Shown here: in pieces, positions 63,776 to 64,000 of the stretch | How positions within the stretch are numbered: the stretch's first letter is position 1 | How the letters are laid out: every line of letters starts with the position of its first letter | Assembly: GCA_032718475.1 (NCBI GenBank) | Contig: JAUCBJ010000497.1 | Span: 1 to 64,000 of the forward strand | Direction of reading: 5' to 3' | Length of the DNA stretch: 64,000 nt | Source: Nemertoderma westbladi | Taxonomy: Eukaryota > Xenacoelomorpha > Nemertodermatida > Nemertodermatidae | Notes under the pieces: model-generated | Seen by the model: only the letters and a program-made list of their open reading frames with translations | Database searches by the model: none | Told to the model about the DNA's origin: nothing | Position numbers and translations under genes: made by a program

Positions 63776-64000
63776 TACTACTACTACTAGGATCGGCATG
63801 CTGCATTGCAGCTGCATTTCTAAGAATGCTGTGCCGGCTTGTCAACAAAACTGCACCGCCACAACTCCCTATCACCCATGACATTTGCTAGATCATCCGC
63901 ATCTTTAAGGCCAGTGTCCTTTAAGATGCGTCTCAAGAAAGTCATGGGCTGTCCACCATGCTTATTCACTCCATGAGGCTGCCAAAGTACAAGATTATGC
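63776..64000 (-). mobile_element. RTE-A LINE, 3' end (continues beyond the window)
   Basis: On the minus strand: tail (TAG)n, GATCGGCATGC, then the coding end DLANVMGDRELWRC..FVDKPAQHS. The element enters from beyond position 64000. Confidence 0.8.

Overview
The window is animal nuclear DNA. It has spliced genes with GT..AG introns, metazoan-type extracellular modules (Ig-like, fibronectin III), AATAAA poly(A) signals, and a dense load of LINE, LTR and DNA transposons with many minisatellites. The family content suggests a marine invertebrate, but the sequence alone does not fix the phylum. The + strand carries a tandem array of one family of single-pass type I receptors. The inferred order is signal peptide, an N-terminal domain I do not recognise, Ig-like domains, FN3, transmembrane helix, and a long tyrosine-containing tail. 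The exon pattern is fixed: exon 1 (signal, D1, Ig), exon 2 (Ig plus a second beta-rich domain), exon 3 (Ig, FN3), exon 4 (membrane, tail, stop). All junctions are phase 1.

Layout of genes. U1 occupies 3804-26085; its exons 1, 2 and 4 are open, but exon 3 is frameshifted. U2 occupies 32624-40433; all four exons are open and in phase, predicting 992 residues. U3 occupies 43318-50021; only exons 3 and 4 are present, and exon 3 carries a nonsense codon. U4 runs from 62422; only its exon 1 is followed here, and it has a one-base deletion. U1 and U3 share intron 3 contents, juxtamembrane sequence and the same nested insertion downstream. U1 and U3 are therefore one type (alpha). U2 and probably U4 form the other (beta). 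The array looks like a duplicated two-gene block of roughly 24-26 kb.

Layout of repeats. A 3' piece of an LTR retrotransposon (1-880) is followed by a 2.5 kb foldback-like insertion in the U1 upstream region (1115-3636). Introns hold two families of RTE-like LINEs (called A and B here). They also hold a second foldback-like element with tRNA-like arms and a palindromic 30 bp minisatellite (12683-24074 and 44293-47691), and a 1000 bp TTAA-flanked piggyBac-like nonautonomous element (14960-15959). Each gene is followed by a third inverted-repeat element (26267-31191, 41697-42774, 52635-60894). Two of these copies contain the same RTE-A insertion, and one of those additionally contains an apparently intact two-ORF LINE (53340-57650).

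How it fits together. One gene (U2) looks able to make a complete adhesion or recognition-type receptor, surrounded by decaying paralogs. Sequences that are single-copy in one unit are expanded to minisatellites in another (17, 30, 39 and about 131 bp), including a coding repeat in the cytoplasmic tail. This fits a rapidly evolving receptor cluster such as an immune or allorecognition locus. That role is inference from architecture and evolution, not demonstrated by the sequence.
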